A stretch of DNA of 64,000 bases from Lineus longissimus (GCF_910592395.1 NC_088311.1:560501-624500); one strand, 5' to 3'. Shown: positions 49,155-62,921, counted from the stretch's first letter. The notes: generated by a model from the letters alone, not told the origin. A program made the numbers and translations.

Positions 49155-52100
49155 TTAGAGAACAATGGCTACGTAATGCTGAGGAGCGATCAGTGTCTTC
49201 AAGGAAGAACCTGGAAGAAATTAAGTAGGATATCAGAATCAGAAGAAAGGAGGCATTATATCTGAGTGACAGGAGGAAACCACTGACCATATTCCATTTT
49301 AGAAGACGTTGAATTATAGTTACTTGTAGAGTAACAGACGTTATTGAGGAGGCCACTGTTGGTGAGAGCAATCCAATGAATAGAAGCTACCACAAGTTAT
49401 TTCAAACTCCAGCATCCACATATCCTTTCTGAGGCACTGCAGGTCCAAAGATTATCAAACACATCTATGTGCAGGCTTCTGTTGTATTAGGTTATTAGCA
49501 GCGTCGTAACTCACCTTTGAATGTGGCTTCATTTGTGAGTGTGTGGGCTGATGTGTTGAAAGCCTGCGGAATGATACAGCCCGAGTGCTTCTGAACATCC
49601 CATCTCATTTCTGCTCCGGGACTCCACACTTTCCTACAAACAAGAACAGAAACAATTTATTATTCTGCAACAATTGTGCTAATGCCCAGAGAAACCTTTG
49701 AATATGCTCAAAATGAGGAACAACTACTGGTTGTTCATGGCATATTAACCCCACAAGAAGCATGGAGATAATGAAGGAACAGTTTCTTTGATACTGGGTC
49801 TACTCACTTCATACATTCCTTCTGATCCAACTCAACAAATTCATCAGTTTCAATGGTTTCATAAGTGCCTGGAAAAAGACATACAAATATTCATTTACAA
49901 TGTGGTAACTTTTGAAAACCTCCAGGGATTCACTGACTGAACATTTCAAGACACAAAAGCTACATGCACAACTTCGTATGGGACCATTTTAGCCACCTTG
50001 CAACTGCTATCCCAACCACAGATCCGAGTCCTTGGACCTGGTGTTCTTTCCCCAGAACAAAACCACTCACAACATTGAGTTATATAACTGTGAATGAATT
50101 ACTACTATACATATTACTCTCTACTTACCAGTTGTAAGATTCCATACAAACTTGAAACTTGTCTGGTACATCTTGACATTGTACCGATGCATTCGGGTAT
50201 CGAGCTTTGTGGAAAGTGGTGGTCTGGCTCGAACCAATATCACGACCATGCCTATCACACTATTGGAATCTGGACAAACCTGAAAGATGGTGGAGAGAAC
50301 GTTAGTGGAATTCAATACTGTGTAACATACACCTCACAGAAGCTGACTGATTGATCTGGTGATTTGATCTCCAAGTTTGTCTTTTGTAGAAGAACCAAGA
50401 TCTCAGTATGGTAACTGTTGAAGTTTATGTTCGCTTGTCTCCCCATTCTAACTTTACAAGTTTTCAACTCACATCCAGAATTTGAGCATCGTAGTCAGCG
50501 AAGGAGTGATATCTGTGTCCTAGGTCCATGGTGCTACGGATCGCCTCATTGATGTACTGTTCAACATCAAACGTCAACTGCTTCACAACGAGGGCTGGCT
50601 GCTGCAAAATGGAACACGTTCATGTTGAAACATTACCCACAATCCTGAGATAGAAGGTAGTACATGTAGCATCCGTCACCGCACTGGTTCCACGACAAGA
50701 CATAGTACCTATATGAACACCACAAGAGATTGTTGCCTTACCCCAGTTGCCTGTTCAGGCTGCTGACTAGTTATCACAGTCATATGGTTGTAGGCTGTCC
50801 CATGCACTTCCAGAGGTAACACACTGTGGTAGGCAAGGCTTAGATCATCTGGCATGTCTGCAATGGAAATAAGCGCCAATGACTAACAGAGATGGTCATT
50901 TGCTTTTCATGTCAGACTGTAGCCACAATTTCAATATCTCTCCTTGACTCCACGTTCAAGGCAGGACAAGATCTCATGATTCGCCCAAGCTCATTCTGTG
51001 CTGATTGATAAGTGACTTACCTTCTGGGTCCAGTGGCGATTCTGAAGGATTCTCAATATCTGCATATTTTCTCACAGAGTAGGTGAAGCACTGGGAATCG
51101 TTCTGAAGGATGATCGGGCTGCTGTAACACGAGCTCTCAGTACTACAGGTCCCATCATCAATCTTGATGAAACATGGAGATAATGTCACTTCTAAGCGTA
51201 CCGTGTCAGGACTAGGCATTTTAGGATCCATTTTTGGATATAACTTATTCTCTTTCATATCTTCACGACCATGTGGCATAGGCTCTGGTACCGTGAAGGG
51301 AGAGTCTTGATTTTTCAACGGTGGATCTTGAGATTTCAAATCAGGTGATTTAGGAGCTGTATTACTATTGTTATCGCGGTATTCCAATGGTCGATGTGTG
51401 TTAGCACCAATTTGTGGACTTTGTTCCTGGTCGGTTGTTTCACTACTGAAACAATGCAAATGGCCGTATTTCTTGTATTCTGTAAAACTATGCGTATCCA
51501 TCATCGGTGGGCTCATGATGTTTTCAGAATAGTCACTCTCGACCGATTTAGTGATTGTCTCGTTATATAATGTGACACCTGAAGTTTGAGCAAAGTTAAA
51601 ATTTCCTGCTTCAGCACCTAGTTGCATATGTTCAGAGTCTGCAGGCACATCTTGGGATACGAGGAGAGTGGACTGGTTCAGGCCGTCCTCGAGTTCAACG
51701 CTCATTGCAATGAGCGAGTCTCCAGTATTCATCACAGCAACGCCATCTATCCTCAGGTGGGTTTGTGGAAAGAAAAATGGGTAAGGTGGAGCCAGCTCAA
51801 ACTTGGTGTGCACCGTAAAGCCATGCTTCAGGCAAGCTGTCTCTCCACTGGACAAGTTGGCTGAAATGAGATAGAATGTAACATGAGGAAGGAGTTTGGG
51901 ATTTGTTGGGTTGAGAGATAAGCGGAGAAGTTTGCTCAGAGAGAAGATTAGCAGATCATTCCTCGATCAACACCAAAGTGATATCAAGTCACTCAATCAC
52001 TTCATCATTGCAAACCATTCAGCATCCATGTCTAGTTATTGAGATACTCACAATTCATATCATTGGCACACTTGATACATTCCTTGCATGGAGCCGCAGA

Positions 52101-53288
52101 TGGGAATGCTGTAATCGTAATGTAACATTTCCGCTTCTCATCACCGTCTTCTGCTATGCTGTACCCGAAGATGAGAACCTTGCTGGTATCTCGTGGCCAT
52201 TCACAGAATGCTAAGTACAAATCATGTGAAATCTCCTCTTCTCCAAAGAGACGCACCTCAGAAACCTGATAAACAGAAGTAGAACTTCAATCACATACAT
52301 CCAAAGGGGTCTCACGACAGCGCTACTATTATTAGGACTAGCAATAGGTAAATACTGAGAAGTTACCATGTAAAAATGAATACATACAAAACGTTCTGAC
52401 TCCAAGGACAAATATAAGTATTCACCCATTATGAGGGATGGAATCTTGAAACCCAATGAATTATTGAATAGGACTAGTTAACTTACCTGTCTAAGTGTTC
52501 TATTTGGCACAAAATGCCACCAGTGCAGTCTATAGACATACACAGGGAAGGCAGTGTGCTCATCAGCTTCAAGATGGAGAGAGTAGGACAGGACAAACTG
52601 GCCATTCTTGCTGAACCCAAGGAAGACATGTCTGAAAAGGCAAGGTTGGAAATCCGGTTCAATTTGAAGTTTTTACACAGATCTTCCAGATGGTTTTTGA
52701 CAGGTGTAAATAGTGATTGCTCAACCTCAACCAACCCTATCAAAATCTCCTTCAAACTGCATTTGTAGTGTTTAGCATATTCAATAAAACCAATGATTAA
52801 AGAGCAACTGACACTTACCCTCCCTCTAAAACAAATTCACTAGCCAACGAGTTAAGGCGAAATCCAAGGCGACCAGGGATTTTATTGAAGTACCGGAGTG
52901 GTTTGGACCTTTTATGGTGTTGCAAACATCCCCTCGTCTGAAAAACAAATGGTATGAATGTCAAAGCCAAGCTCTTGAACTTGGAAAGTTGTGACACGAA
53001 TTGGAAAAGTTTTTAGATGAGACACAGCAAACAGTATCCCAAAACACACGGCAGCAACAGACACACACGAAACTGAAAACAAATCAAAAACAAGGCAATT
53101 TTCGATAAGTTTGGAGGGTGCTATAGCACTTGTAAATGACTTAATCAGACAAAACTTTGGTTCTATGAGATCATCATTATGTAATCTACCTCTCTAAGGG
53201 ATAAACGTGTCAAAATATTATTCCCATAGGGCGATTTTTTAGGGAAATTTCCCTTCGTATTTGAAGGCCGCGCGGCATTCGCCGCCAT
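49155..53288 (-). CDS. DCAF15: DDB1- and CUL4-associated factor 15
   Basis: Eleven minus-strand exons: 53288-53190, 52937-52819, 52631-52487, 52265-52052, 51860-51021, 50857-50742, 50601-50473, 50279-50129, 49868-49808, 49633-49515 and 49210-49155. They join in frame to about 682 residues (human about 600). Matches to DCAF15 run in order: HVFLGFSKNGQFVLSY, LHWWHFVPNRTLRQ, EVRLFGEEEISHDLYLAFCEW, a CKEC...CLKHGF cluster equivalent to the human zinc site, KQLTFDVEQYINEAIR with HSFADYDAQILDVCPDS, YQTSFKFVWNLTTGTYET, and the end SSLKTLIAPQHYVAIVL. DCAF15 is a substrate receptor of the CUL4-DDB1 ubiquitin ligase, and human DCAF15 is the target of aryl-sulfonamide degraders. The 840-base exon 5 encodes a long acidic, Ser/Pro-rich linker. 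Exon 1 (MAANAARP start) is less conserved and its call is weaker. Confidence 0.95.
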
Positions 53289-54010
53289 GATTTTTCTTTT
53301 GCAGAGTATAAGCGACCTTGACCTTTTTGAGATTCGACGCGTCTGGCCTTGAAAGGTCAACGACACAAAACATTTAAAAGGGATTAATTACGTAGATTAA
53401 GAATCATTGTGTTTATGAAGTGTGGACAACAATTAACTGAATCTTTTTAATTCACAATCGCCGTTATCTCTCCCCAAAAATTGATGGGAAAGAAAGCTTG
53501 GAAAACTTCCGGTTTGTAGTGCGCGATAGCCTTAGAAAATAATTCTGCTGCGCAGTTTCCGCTCTCGGCTTTTTCAGGGAATTTTTGGCTTGTAAATCTC
53601 ACATTTTTCCTTATTTTGTAGGTTGAAGGACATTTTCGTGCGGTATATTATAAACATAAGTACTTATTGTCGTTGAAGAAATCTTTAAAAACATGATTCT
53701 GGCAAGCTGTCATCGAAATCAAAGCGTCGGTTGGAGCCATACGAGTCTTGTTTTGATTGGATAGGACAAAATGTACAGGGAGTCGCTGTACATTTTGTAC
53801 ACTGTACATAATGTACAGAGAGTCTTTGGCACTTGCACATTTTCTAGCATGTCTATCGGCCTCCGTTTAGTCACCTTCGGTTGTTCTGTTCTCGGTTACC
53901 GGCTGTACTGCTGTCCTCAAGGATGTATTACATTGAGTGGCTGAACCAAAGTTTTTTCCGGCCAACTATTTCTCTAAAATGCTTTATTTTTTGCAGATTG
54001 AGTGTCCACA
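53289..54010. promoter_or_regulatory. Divergent promoter region between DCAF15 and SGT
   Basis: The start codons of the two outward genes are 722 bases apart. An acceptor TTTTTTGCAG at about 53987-53996, 15 bases before the SGT ATG, implies a noncoding first exon for SGT somewhere in 53400-53950. An inverted CCAAT (ATTGG) occurs near 53757, next to a perfect inverted repeat. Confidence 0.55.
53766..53798. repeat. Perfect 12-base inverted repeat in the DCAF15-SGT promoter region
   Basis: ACAAAATGTACA (53766-53777) and its exact complement TGTACATTTTGT (53787-53798) flank a 9-base spacer. Further TGTACA palindromes follow at once, to about 53816, making a cluster of self-complementary GTACA phrases. 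Confidence 0.75.
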
Positions 54011-57000
54011 ATGGCTGAAATGAAGCGCCTCGTCTTTGCTGTCATAGAGTTCCTGGATGATCAGATTGTTTCTGGTGAACTCACTGAGGATGCTGTGGAA
54101 AGTTTAGAAGGTAAAGAAGACCTAACTGGCCTAATGAAATGCTAGTCTTCACAAATCGCAACTCTATTTATATATACTGAAAAAGGGTATTTCTTCAAAA
54201 CCTACACTTTTGACTGAATCTATCAAAGCAGTGACTACAATTTACCAACATTTGTGTTTCTTTATTGTTGACTCTGCTTGTTCTTACATGACTCTCATCA
54301 ACTTTCGGTTTTCAGTTGCCAAGCAATGCCTTGAAACAGCATATGGCTTGGATCTAAGCCAAGACACAGAATACAGAGTGAACCCGGGCTTGCTGGACAT
54401 ATTCAATGCTGTGGTTGTAAGTAGCTAGAATGGTAGTTGGCTGATAGGGGATAAAATATCAATTTTCCATGAGAGGTCTTTCACCCAAATCCCATATTGC
54501 GTGGTGAAATTCCCTTTAGCCATATAGACGTTTGTTGTGTTACCTGTTGTGCAAGTGTCTGAGGTCAGTTTCGACCTGTCTTGTTTCATTTTCAGGGAGC
54601 ACCAAACATTGTCAAAAGGGCACCATCCGAGGAAGGAATAAAGGAAGCAGAAAAACTGAAAATACAAGGTAAAAATATCATTTTGGTTTTAGTCTCAAAG
54701 TTCTTGCATTGCCCGTGGCAAAATGAAGGCTGCATGATGCTTGGCGCTGTGTGAGGATATCGATTATTTACATGACAGCTCAAAGCTTTAAAGTCTTGAC
54801 AGACAGACGGTCCTGGCATAGATTGACTGATTTATATTTGTGCTGTTACATTTGTAAGTGCATTATATTCCTGTCCATCAATCTCCTTTATTTGTGATCT
54901 TTTTCCACTTCCAGGAAATGAGTGTATGAAAGTTGACAATTACAAAGATGCTTTAGACTTCTACAGTCAAGCCATCAAGTTAGACTGGACCAAATCTGTA
55001 TATTTTTGCAACAGGTGAGTGTTAATAACCAGTATCATCTTCAGCTTTGTGAGCCTGATATAGTATATGATTTCCTGAAATGTTAGTTGGTATTACATTG
55101 TGTTATAGGGGTAGCCCTATCCATTACTTTTCCTTCTCCCAGGATTAACTTTAACTTGAGAGATACAGTTGACTTGTTTAGTTGCGACTTACATTACTTG
55201 TCACTTTCCATATGCCCTGCTTATTTCACCTGTAGAATTTGAGTTAAAGCCATGATAAAGATTGGTGTAGCTCCATCACCTAATGACTTACCATCCCAGC
55301 TACGGTTTTTAGGAGGTCAGATGCAGACATAATGGGGTATTTGTAAGCAGAGTTCAGGTAAACAGGTACATGTAACTGGTGAAGAATCTTGATATCGTGC
55401 TTGTCAAGTTACTTGCAAACAGCTGGGTGTTTATTCAACAAGGTAGCTGCATGGAGTACTGGATTACAATGCCATGCTGCTTCATCCCATTTCACCCTAA
55501 GTTGAGAGGAGCTTTCTGTGTATCATCTCCATGTATTTTAATGCAGGCTCATTTCATAAGAACCGTTTGCCTTCCCTTGTCTTTTCCAGGGCTGCCGCCT
55601 ATAGTAAAGTAAACAATCATTCAGCAGCAATATGTGATTGTAAGAAAGCAATAGAAATTGATAAAGATTATAGCAAAGCTTATGGCAGAATGGGGTGAGT
55701 TTGTTATGCTTTTCTTTCATCAGCAGATATTGATTGTCTCAAGTCGAGTGTTCTGTTCATCAACATGTTTTATTAACACCTGTCTGATGTAACAGTTGTT
55801 GAATGTATGACGTTCATGCATTCAAGGTGTCTCTGGCACAATCCACCTTTGACTGACTCCCTAATACTTCTTCACTAGATGCTGATGATATGTCTGTCTG
55901 CCCCTTTTCAGATTGGCATATATGGGTATGCTTGATTACACCTCTGCCAGAGAGTGCTATAAAAAGGCTTTAGAACTTGAACCAGACAACGAGGGATATA
56001 AGACCAATCTAGAAACAGCCGAGAAACAAGCAATGGAAGCTAGCAGATCAGTACGTGTTCTGATGTTCACCTTGCTTTTTGGTACTGAAAAATGCACACG
56101 TGATGCCACAGGTCCTCTTCCTGTGAATCATCATTAGAATCATCCAACTGTTGTCAAGGCAGGCCATGTGTTCAAAGTAGTAAAGCTCCTGGGCAGGAAA
56201 AGACAAATATTTGTGCACTTCATCACCTGTTCCAAATCTGGTTCCAAGTCAAAACTTTCCTGAATATGATGGAGGGTAACTGCCCCTCAGTGTAAGATTT
56301 CTGCATGGCGTCTATTTGTTGAAATCACCACTGCTTAACATACAGTTTTCTTTGTCTTCAGCAGGCGTTTGGTGGAGCCGGAGCAAGTGGTGGTATACCC
56401 GGCATGCCTGGAGGGTTTAATTTATCAGCGTTAATGAGTGATCCAAATATCATGAGTATGGTGAGCGACCCAGATTCTGTCAATATCTTCATTGAGCCAT
56501 CGATGGGTTGTAATGCATTAGACTGAGTTTGAAGCCTTGTACAGCAGCTTTGGCTTGTCAACCAGTTCTGCGATGTTCTTTACCGGTTCGATCATGTGAT
56601 GCTGACCTTCCGTCTCTTCCTGACTTAGCACTGGTTCATCTGCCAGTCACAGCTACAAACTTTTTGGCTAATCACATTCACATTTTGTAATTTTTCATTC
56701 GGATATTTCAGGCCCAAAATCTGATGACAAGACCTGAGATGAGGAATATGTAAGTATCAAACTCTTTGTTGGATTTGTCACAATCTTTTCCTTTTGTTTA
56801 CATGTAGTTCTCACAGTCAGTTTCACTGAGGCCAAAGGCATGTGGAGGTGACTAATCACATCCATACCTTCACAGATGTGCCTTTTTGGAATGGATTATT
56901 TTCCCTCGTTTTGAAAGTTTTTTTGAGTGCTAGCTTAATAGATAGACCAAATACTAACACTGGTATCCTTCCAATAATAGGATGGCGGGAATGTTCTCGG

Positions 57001-57608
57001 GGCAGGCGAGTGGAGAGAACGCGGGATTGCAAGACCTCATGAAAAAGTAAGTAATGCTTGGTAGTTGCACACGCTCTTAAAGATTGGCGAAAATGATGTA
57101 ATTTTATACAAGTCCTTTCCCTTAGAGATAATGAACACAAGACTTACAGACTAGACCGGGACATCTTTTTGGTTTTGATAGATTGAGAGAGTTCAATCCT
57201 TGGTAGTATTTGTTTGTAGGTGAAATGAGGAGACCTTCACCACAATCCACTTTCCTCACACTGCCACACATTCTTTTAGGACATATGACTTAGCCTCGCA
57301 GATGCAAAGTGAGCAGCCCGATCTTGTGGACAATTTACGCCAACAGTACCGAGCTCAGGGTGAGGCTGGTGATGGCAGTGCACAGGAGAAACCAGAGGAA
57401 AATGCAACGGAGGATTCCAAACAACCAGAGGGTGAGTGATAGGACCACTTTGCTTGATGTATGTTTTTGGATATGATTATTTTTGGTTTGATTATTTGGA
57501 TAGAGAAGTACATGTTGCCCAAAATGAAATGACGCCTTTCATTTTCTCCTACCTATGTCTAATCATTCCATTTGTCTATTTGCAGAAGAAGACAAGAAGG
57601 ACTCTTAG
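54011..57608 (+). CDS. SGTA: Small glutamine-rich TPR co-chaperone (SGTA/SGTB type)
   Basis: Eleven coding exons: 54011-54110, 54316-54416, 54596-54668, 54915-55014, 55590-55694, 55912-56050, 56362-56460, 56712-56749, 56981-57046, 57280-57431 and 57586-57608. They join without frame breaks to 331 residues. The N-terminal dimerisation domain has [13 protein letters not shown] and [14 protein letters not shown]. Three TPRs follow (residues about 85-195) with the clamp residues seen in SGTs: [32 protein letters not shown] and [12 protein letters not shown], then [17 protein letters not shown]. The C-terminal part has Met/Asn-rich [15 protein letters not shown] and a Gln-containing QQYRAQG. SGT binds hydrophobic segments and passes clients to the BAG6/GET machinery in the cytosol, and its TPRs bind Hsp70/Hsp90. 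The acidic, lysine-ended tail EEEDKKDS is longer than in human. One gene would stand for both vertebrate paralogues. Confidence 0.96.
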
Positions 57609-59340
57609 GGATCCAATAAAAACTGTGATACAATTGTTATTCTGCTGTGCACATGCAGTCCCTGGCCTCACCTGGAATAATGACAAGTCATATCAAGACA
57701 CAGAAATGGATTGTAAGATTATTGACAATTCACAAATAATGCACATTTTGGTTCAGACTTATGAATCCTGAAGGAACAGGTGATTTTAAGTATAGAACAA
57801 AATATGACAACTGCATGGTATCCTTGAAGATATTGCTGTGGTCCAGAGATTAATTCAAGACATTCCTGGATAGCCTAGCATCTAGAAAGCTGTAATTTGG
57901 TCAGTGGATAAGTCATTCTAAGTGAACTGAGGACAATTTTATCAATAACTTATGAGGCAGTGACAAAGGTGCATATACATGTAACGTGGAACTATGGATG
58001 AGCGTGGCCTTTGTTGGAAGATCTCTTGAAGAAGGGACCTGCCTGGTCTTTCTTTGTACTGATCCATCTGCTCTTTCGAACTGCCTTATTTTATAATCAA
58101 ATGGTATAAATAGTATTTTCATGCTAAGACTTGGTCCCTTTCTCATAAATCCAGTAAAATTGTCTGGCTGGGTGGTAGTAAAATGAAACTGGTGCCGTCG
58201 CGATAATCATTTAGTGTAAGTTGTTGAATTCTGAGTATACACAACATATAGGGGGAACCAGAAACTACTGGTTTCGAGTACATTTGACAGTATGACATAT
58301 TTGGGCTTTTAGAAATGGGGAAAGTAGATGCACATCTTGACCACGAGATGTTTTTACACTCTGCCACCTATTGGATAAATGTTTGTAACTAACCCTACAA
58401 AGGTGCTCAGATTGATCCTATTTACAGAATTTGTAGATGTTTTTGTATAGACTCCTTATTGTGCTGCATGGAGTCAGTTGGGTAAATACATTTTGTTACG
58501 AGGAATTAGAATCAGTAAATGGGGTTTGTACCTGACAGTTACATAAAAAACTGAGGAAATACAATGTATTTTATTAGTTGTGGGTTTTGTGTGTCAGTGT
58601 TGTATAAAGATATCAATACAGTCAGGGAAATGCTTTTTGCCTTCTGGTTCGAGCTGTCTCTACTTCATGGCAGGGTTGTGACAGGTATACCGGAGATGAA
58701 CAAGTTGAATGTCCCAGGCAGAACTTCTATAACATGATCAGGAATATTGTTTCCGTTGAAAATGTCGATTTCAAGTGGATGTTTGCTCCAACTTGTAACC
58801 TTTTCTGATATTGTCTAATGTGTAAATCCCCCCCCCCCCCCCCCACCACCACCAACTATCAGAATGTTAGGATGAAGTGAGTTGCACATTAGGTTCTGTA
58901 TGACAGCGCATGATTTGTCACATTGTCAAGACTAGCACATTCCAGCAGCTCCCTGACCAGATTGATATGAGGCAGAAAATGGGTAAAGGAGAACTGTAGT
59001 GCATGATGAAAATCAACTGTCATGCTCCCCAAATCATGACAGTTTGCATTGTAGTAGGTCATTGCTAACTTGTAATAATATGTTTGGTAGATTTATTGCA
59101 TCTTAGTTGCCATGTGATGCTTTTCACATCAAATGTGCTCTCCCTATGGTACATGAATGTATATTGGATCCTTTAATGAAGTTCTAGTGCAGACTTTTCT
59201 ATAATTCAGATTTGTGGTACTGTTATTCTGGTACTGTTATACTCTGCTGTTTACTTCAAGATTTATTTAATTGAGGTTTTTGTTGTGGGCAAGATTGAAG
59301 TACCAAGGTATGAAAATAAAATGTCATGTTCTGGTAAAAA
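57609..59340 (+). other. SGTA: SGT 3' untranslated region
   Basis: About 1.7 kb without coding potential, ending after the AATAAA at 59315-59320. It carries a C17 tract at 58828-58844 followed by CCACCACC. A shorter transcript could end earlier. Confidence 0.5.
59315..59320 (+). promoter_or_regulatory. SGTA: Poly(A) signal AATAAA for SGT
   Basis: AATAAA followed some 30 bases later by a GTGTCGTGTGTTTTTGT stretch, a good GU-rich downstream element. Confidence 0.6.
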
Positions 59341-62300
59341 GGTGTCGTGTGTTTTTGTCTTAGAGAATTTCTGAACATCATGAAATGGCATTGGACAATC
59401 ATCAAGATCAGTAAATGACTATATCCAAGAGAATGGCAGTCTAAGTTGATCACAGAGTTGTACTAGTCGATGACTTCCATCCGTGGCTGTCTGCCCAAAT
59501 GTTGCAGTAGTTGCGAACATTCAGGCAGTTGGCGGCTCTGGGCTCTCCTTGAGAAACCATAGATTGGGATCAATACTATTTTACGGGTGGTGGAAGTTGC
59601 AGCTTTCCCGCATAGAGGTTGTAACTTTAATTTGTGACAATAAGTTACAGTGGGCCTTCCCTCTGACAAAACCCATACCAGGAGATGACTTGCAGAGGAC
59701 AGCACGATCCTTTTCAGACAAGCAATGTGTGGAGCCGCGTCTGCGTCTAGTAATACTGTCTTCGGCGCGGTGCGCGGCCGCGACAGATTTGAACTGTTGT
59801 TGTTGCCAATTAAGTATAGGCGGCGCTGTACACAACAACATTTCAATCAATTATTATGACTTGGATTACTGAGTAAATTACAGGTAAGCAAAAGTGGTTT
59901 TTCTCGATGTTCCAGCAATCATGATGAGCCGATAAGTGTTCACCAAGAATGATAAGTGTTCATGAATTGATAGGATTATGATATATGGAGTATGATATCT
60001 TTCAAAGTGTGTTTTGTTTGTATAAAAACACCCCCACCGAGCCAACAAATCAAATCTGTGACTGTGTAATGTAGTGTAGTACAAGGTAGTAGTAGTACAT
60101 GATTCATAGTGTCCATGCTTGGTGTACAATAGAAGAGACTAATTAAGGTGGCCGTTAGAGTAGCTGTAGCCAGCCTGTCAGGCTTAAGTAGAGACTTACA
60201 ACTTGGCGTTGGAAATGGTAAGTAGCTCGAGCTCTTGGCTCTGATTCCGATGATTGTTATGAAATAGTTTTTACAGTCCATTTTTCATTTTCGGCATGAT
60301 TTGTGACAGTGGGTGACGTCAAATGTCTGAGTCAACACGAGTGTCAGAGTTAGTGTTAGTGTTCGTGTTAACTCAAATTAACCAAGGGATTTGACCTCAC
60401 CCAATGAACAGTGATGGTGCGTGCATAAAGTTAGTTGCATAGTTTGTCTTTAGTCTACATCATGGCAACGACGCTTTGCATTTGATATATTGAAGAGGAA
60501 GTACTTGTCAGAACCTGTGAAAATATTATAATATGTACTAGCCAACGCCTGTACCCTTATTCATCAAGCTTTTCACCAAAATCTGCTGAACGTATGAAAT
60601 GATTGTGTAGTGAACTCATTTCTATTTTGCATCCTCAGATATTGTTTTGTTCGTCTCCATGTCACCACCATTTGCTTCTGTTCTCAACCCGGGTGTGAAC
60701 CTCATGATGTCATTTAGAACCAATCAGGAGAATTTAAGTCAATTTTCTCCCTTATTATGGTGGTATTCAGGTTATCAGTATTTGACCTGCATTCTTCACA
60801 GTGCATGGCACCCAATAGGCTTTAGGCAACCTTTTTTTCACATGCTGGCTTTTATCATGTTTTTTGGTGTTGAAAGAGCAGGAATTCCATGTTGCCCCAG
60901 GCCAGACAGTGAGGTGACCTGTTTCTTTTGCAAAAAACTTTCACTGGTCATGCAGTTTTGTTTTGTCATGTAAGTTTCTCGCATTTAACTGCCAGAGGAT
61001 AGAAAATGATCGTCCAAGGAAAAAATCCTCAGGAATTGTGTGTTTCTGACTGTGCTCAAAGTGTCTGAGGGTAAGGTCTAGTGGTCCTACACCTCCATTC
61101 ATGTATATTGAACTTCTAGCTTCAAATAATTCTTGATTTTGTCAGCTGTGAACCCCATCTTCAATCAGAAAACTCAGAGGCACTAAAATGACATCTGTCG
61201 AAAACAGCTTTGTTTAGTTCATGTAGTTTGCCCATAGATCAGCTGAAATGGCAGTTGTTATGATGCATTTCCATCTGTTCCTTAGTAACCCTATGTTTGT
61301 CTTGGTGCACTTCAGGTTGAAACAAAGTGAAGTTCATTCTGACCTCCACAAAAATGCTTGAGAAAACCATCAATGAAGACAAAGTCATCTTTTTTTAAAG
61401 CCTGTATCATGTACTGAATCTGTCTTGGAGAGTCTGCTCAATCAGTGGGTTTGGTGAAATAGTTGTGAGACCAAAGGCCCCAGGCTTAACTCACTGGGAG
61501 GTGATGGGTTTGATCATCTCTGGGACAGACTGCTGGAGACCTCAAAATGGAAATCACTGTTTTTTTCCATACTGTTGGCCACTTCTCGTTCCCCTGTGAG
61601 TCTATTTGATACTACTTGACTTGGAGTGCATCACCTGATGTCACTTCTTATAAAACAACTGCAGCAATGTCAGGCATGCAGAGTTGTGTTGATAAAATCA
61701 ACTGATCATGTTGATGGTGCTTGCATTTGATACATCGGGCTCCATGAAATTCTCAAGAATTAGTGGAATTCAGCAGTTGATTACCTTATCAATCAGAAGG
61801 CATGTGGAGAACACTTTTATTCTGTTATTTTTCAACAGTCTGTATTGGTTTTTGTTTTCTAAAGCAATACTGACAATGGGTTCCATCTGATTGTCCTACT
61901 GTGGCTTCAAGGGTGGTTATTTTTCAAAATACTTCCTTTTTGGAGGGATATTGTCCTTTATAATGCGTTTTTCCAGGGTCAGCAAGCACTTGCCAGTGAC
62001 AGTTTACAATTCAGCTCACATTTGGCAGTAAATTCAGCTTTTTTCAAGACATTATTGATCAGTTGCTTGTGTTTTTCCCCACATTTGCTAAATTGTTGCT
62101 AATCGGCATGGAAAGTTGCGCTGATTAAGTTTTTTCTCTCACCTGGTGGCAAACTGATTACCGGCACATGGCGTAGATTTAGCACTCTGCAGATGTTGTC
62201 TTCATGGCGTGGAGAAACTCTGTCTGGTTACTCATCCAAGAAAATTGTGGTGATTGTCTTTCATTTTCACTAATGAATTGTTAGTGAAACCAATTTTACT

Positions 62301-62915
62301 GATAAAGTCAGTAATTCTGACTCTGCAGGTGAATTGGGTTTTTGTTTCTCATTCAACCTTGGTGGCCATTCCAAGGTTCGGGAAAGCGCACCCTTGCTCT
62401 TGTCATAGTTTTGGAGACGCTATTATGGAAAATGATTGGCTTTAGACTTGCCTCTTGTCTTCAAACATGTGTAAACTGATGGACGATTGACTGATGACCA
62501 CAAATGTGTTTGCTCACTAATCTTCTTTTTGTGAGGAGGCTAGTAGCCTTATCCAGCAGAACACCTTTAGAAAGTCCAATGAATGCTGCATGTTGCTACA
62601 ATGTAGCTTTCATGAGAGATCCTGTTCATTCTTTGGTATTATTCTGCATCAAGAACAATAGGTAAATTGATACATGTTTAACAACGCCTTCTGTCTAATG
62701 TTCCAACAGAATTGCAGGTTTAGTATAATGGTGACCCCACTCGGCAGACCAGCCCTGGCATCTCAAGGTCCATGAACCTTAGGTATACGACAGATATTGG
62801 TAAGGTTAGAGAGAAGAGCAAGAGGCTGAGGAGGATTGCAGAGATATATTCACAGTCTTCACAGTCTTCTCATCATCATCAAGTTGTTCATTTGTTTCAC
62901 CCTCTTTCATTGCAG
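59341..62915. other. Spacer and upstream region of the SUEL-lectin gene
   Basis: No coding exon is supported. A CpG-richer patch lies near 59730-59830 (around GGTGCGCGGCCGCGAC), and a donor-like ATG|GTAAGT lies near 60216. They could be the promoter and a noncoding first exon of the lectin gene, but nothing joins them firmly. Open frames on both strands at 59463-59872 are mirror images in this CpG patch. Confidence 0.3.
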
Positions 62916-62921
62916 ATCTCA

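Noticed and set aside
59463-59872. Overlapping open frames of 89-129 codons on both strands
   Set aside because: They mirror each other in a CpG-richer patch, have no recognised domain and no splice context. A promoter-like patch is a simpler reading.
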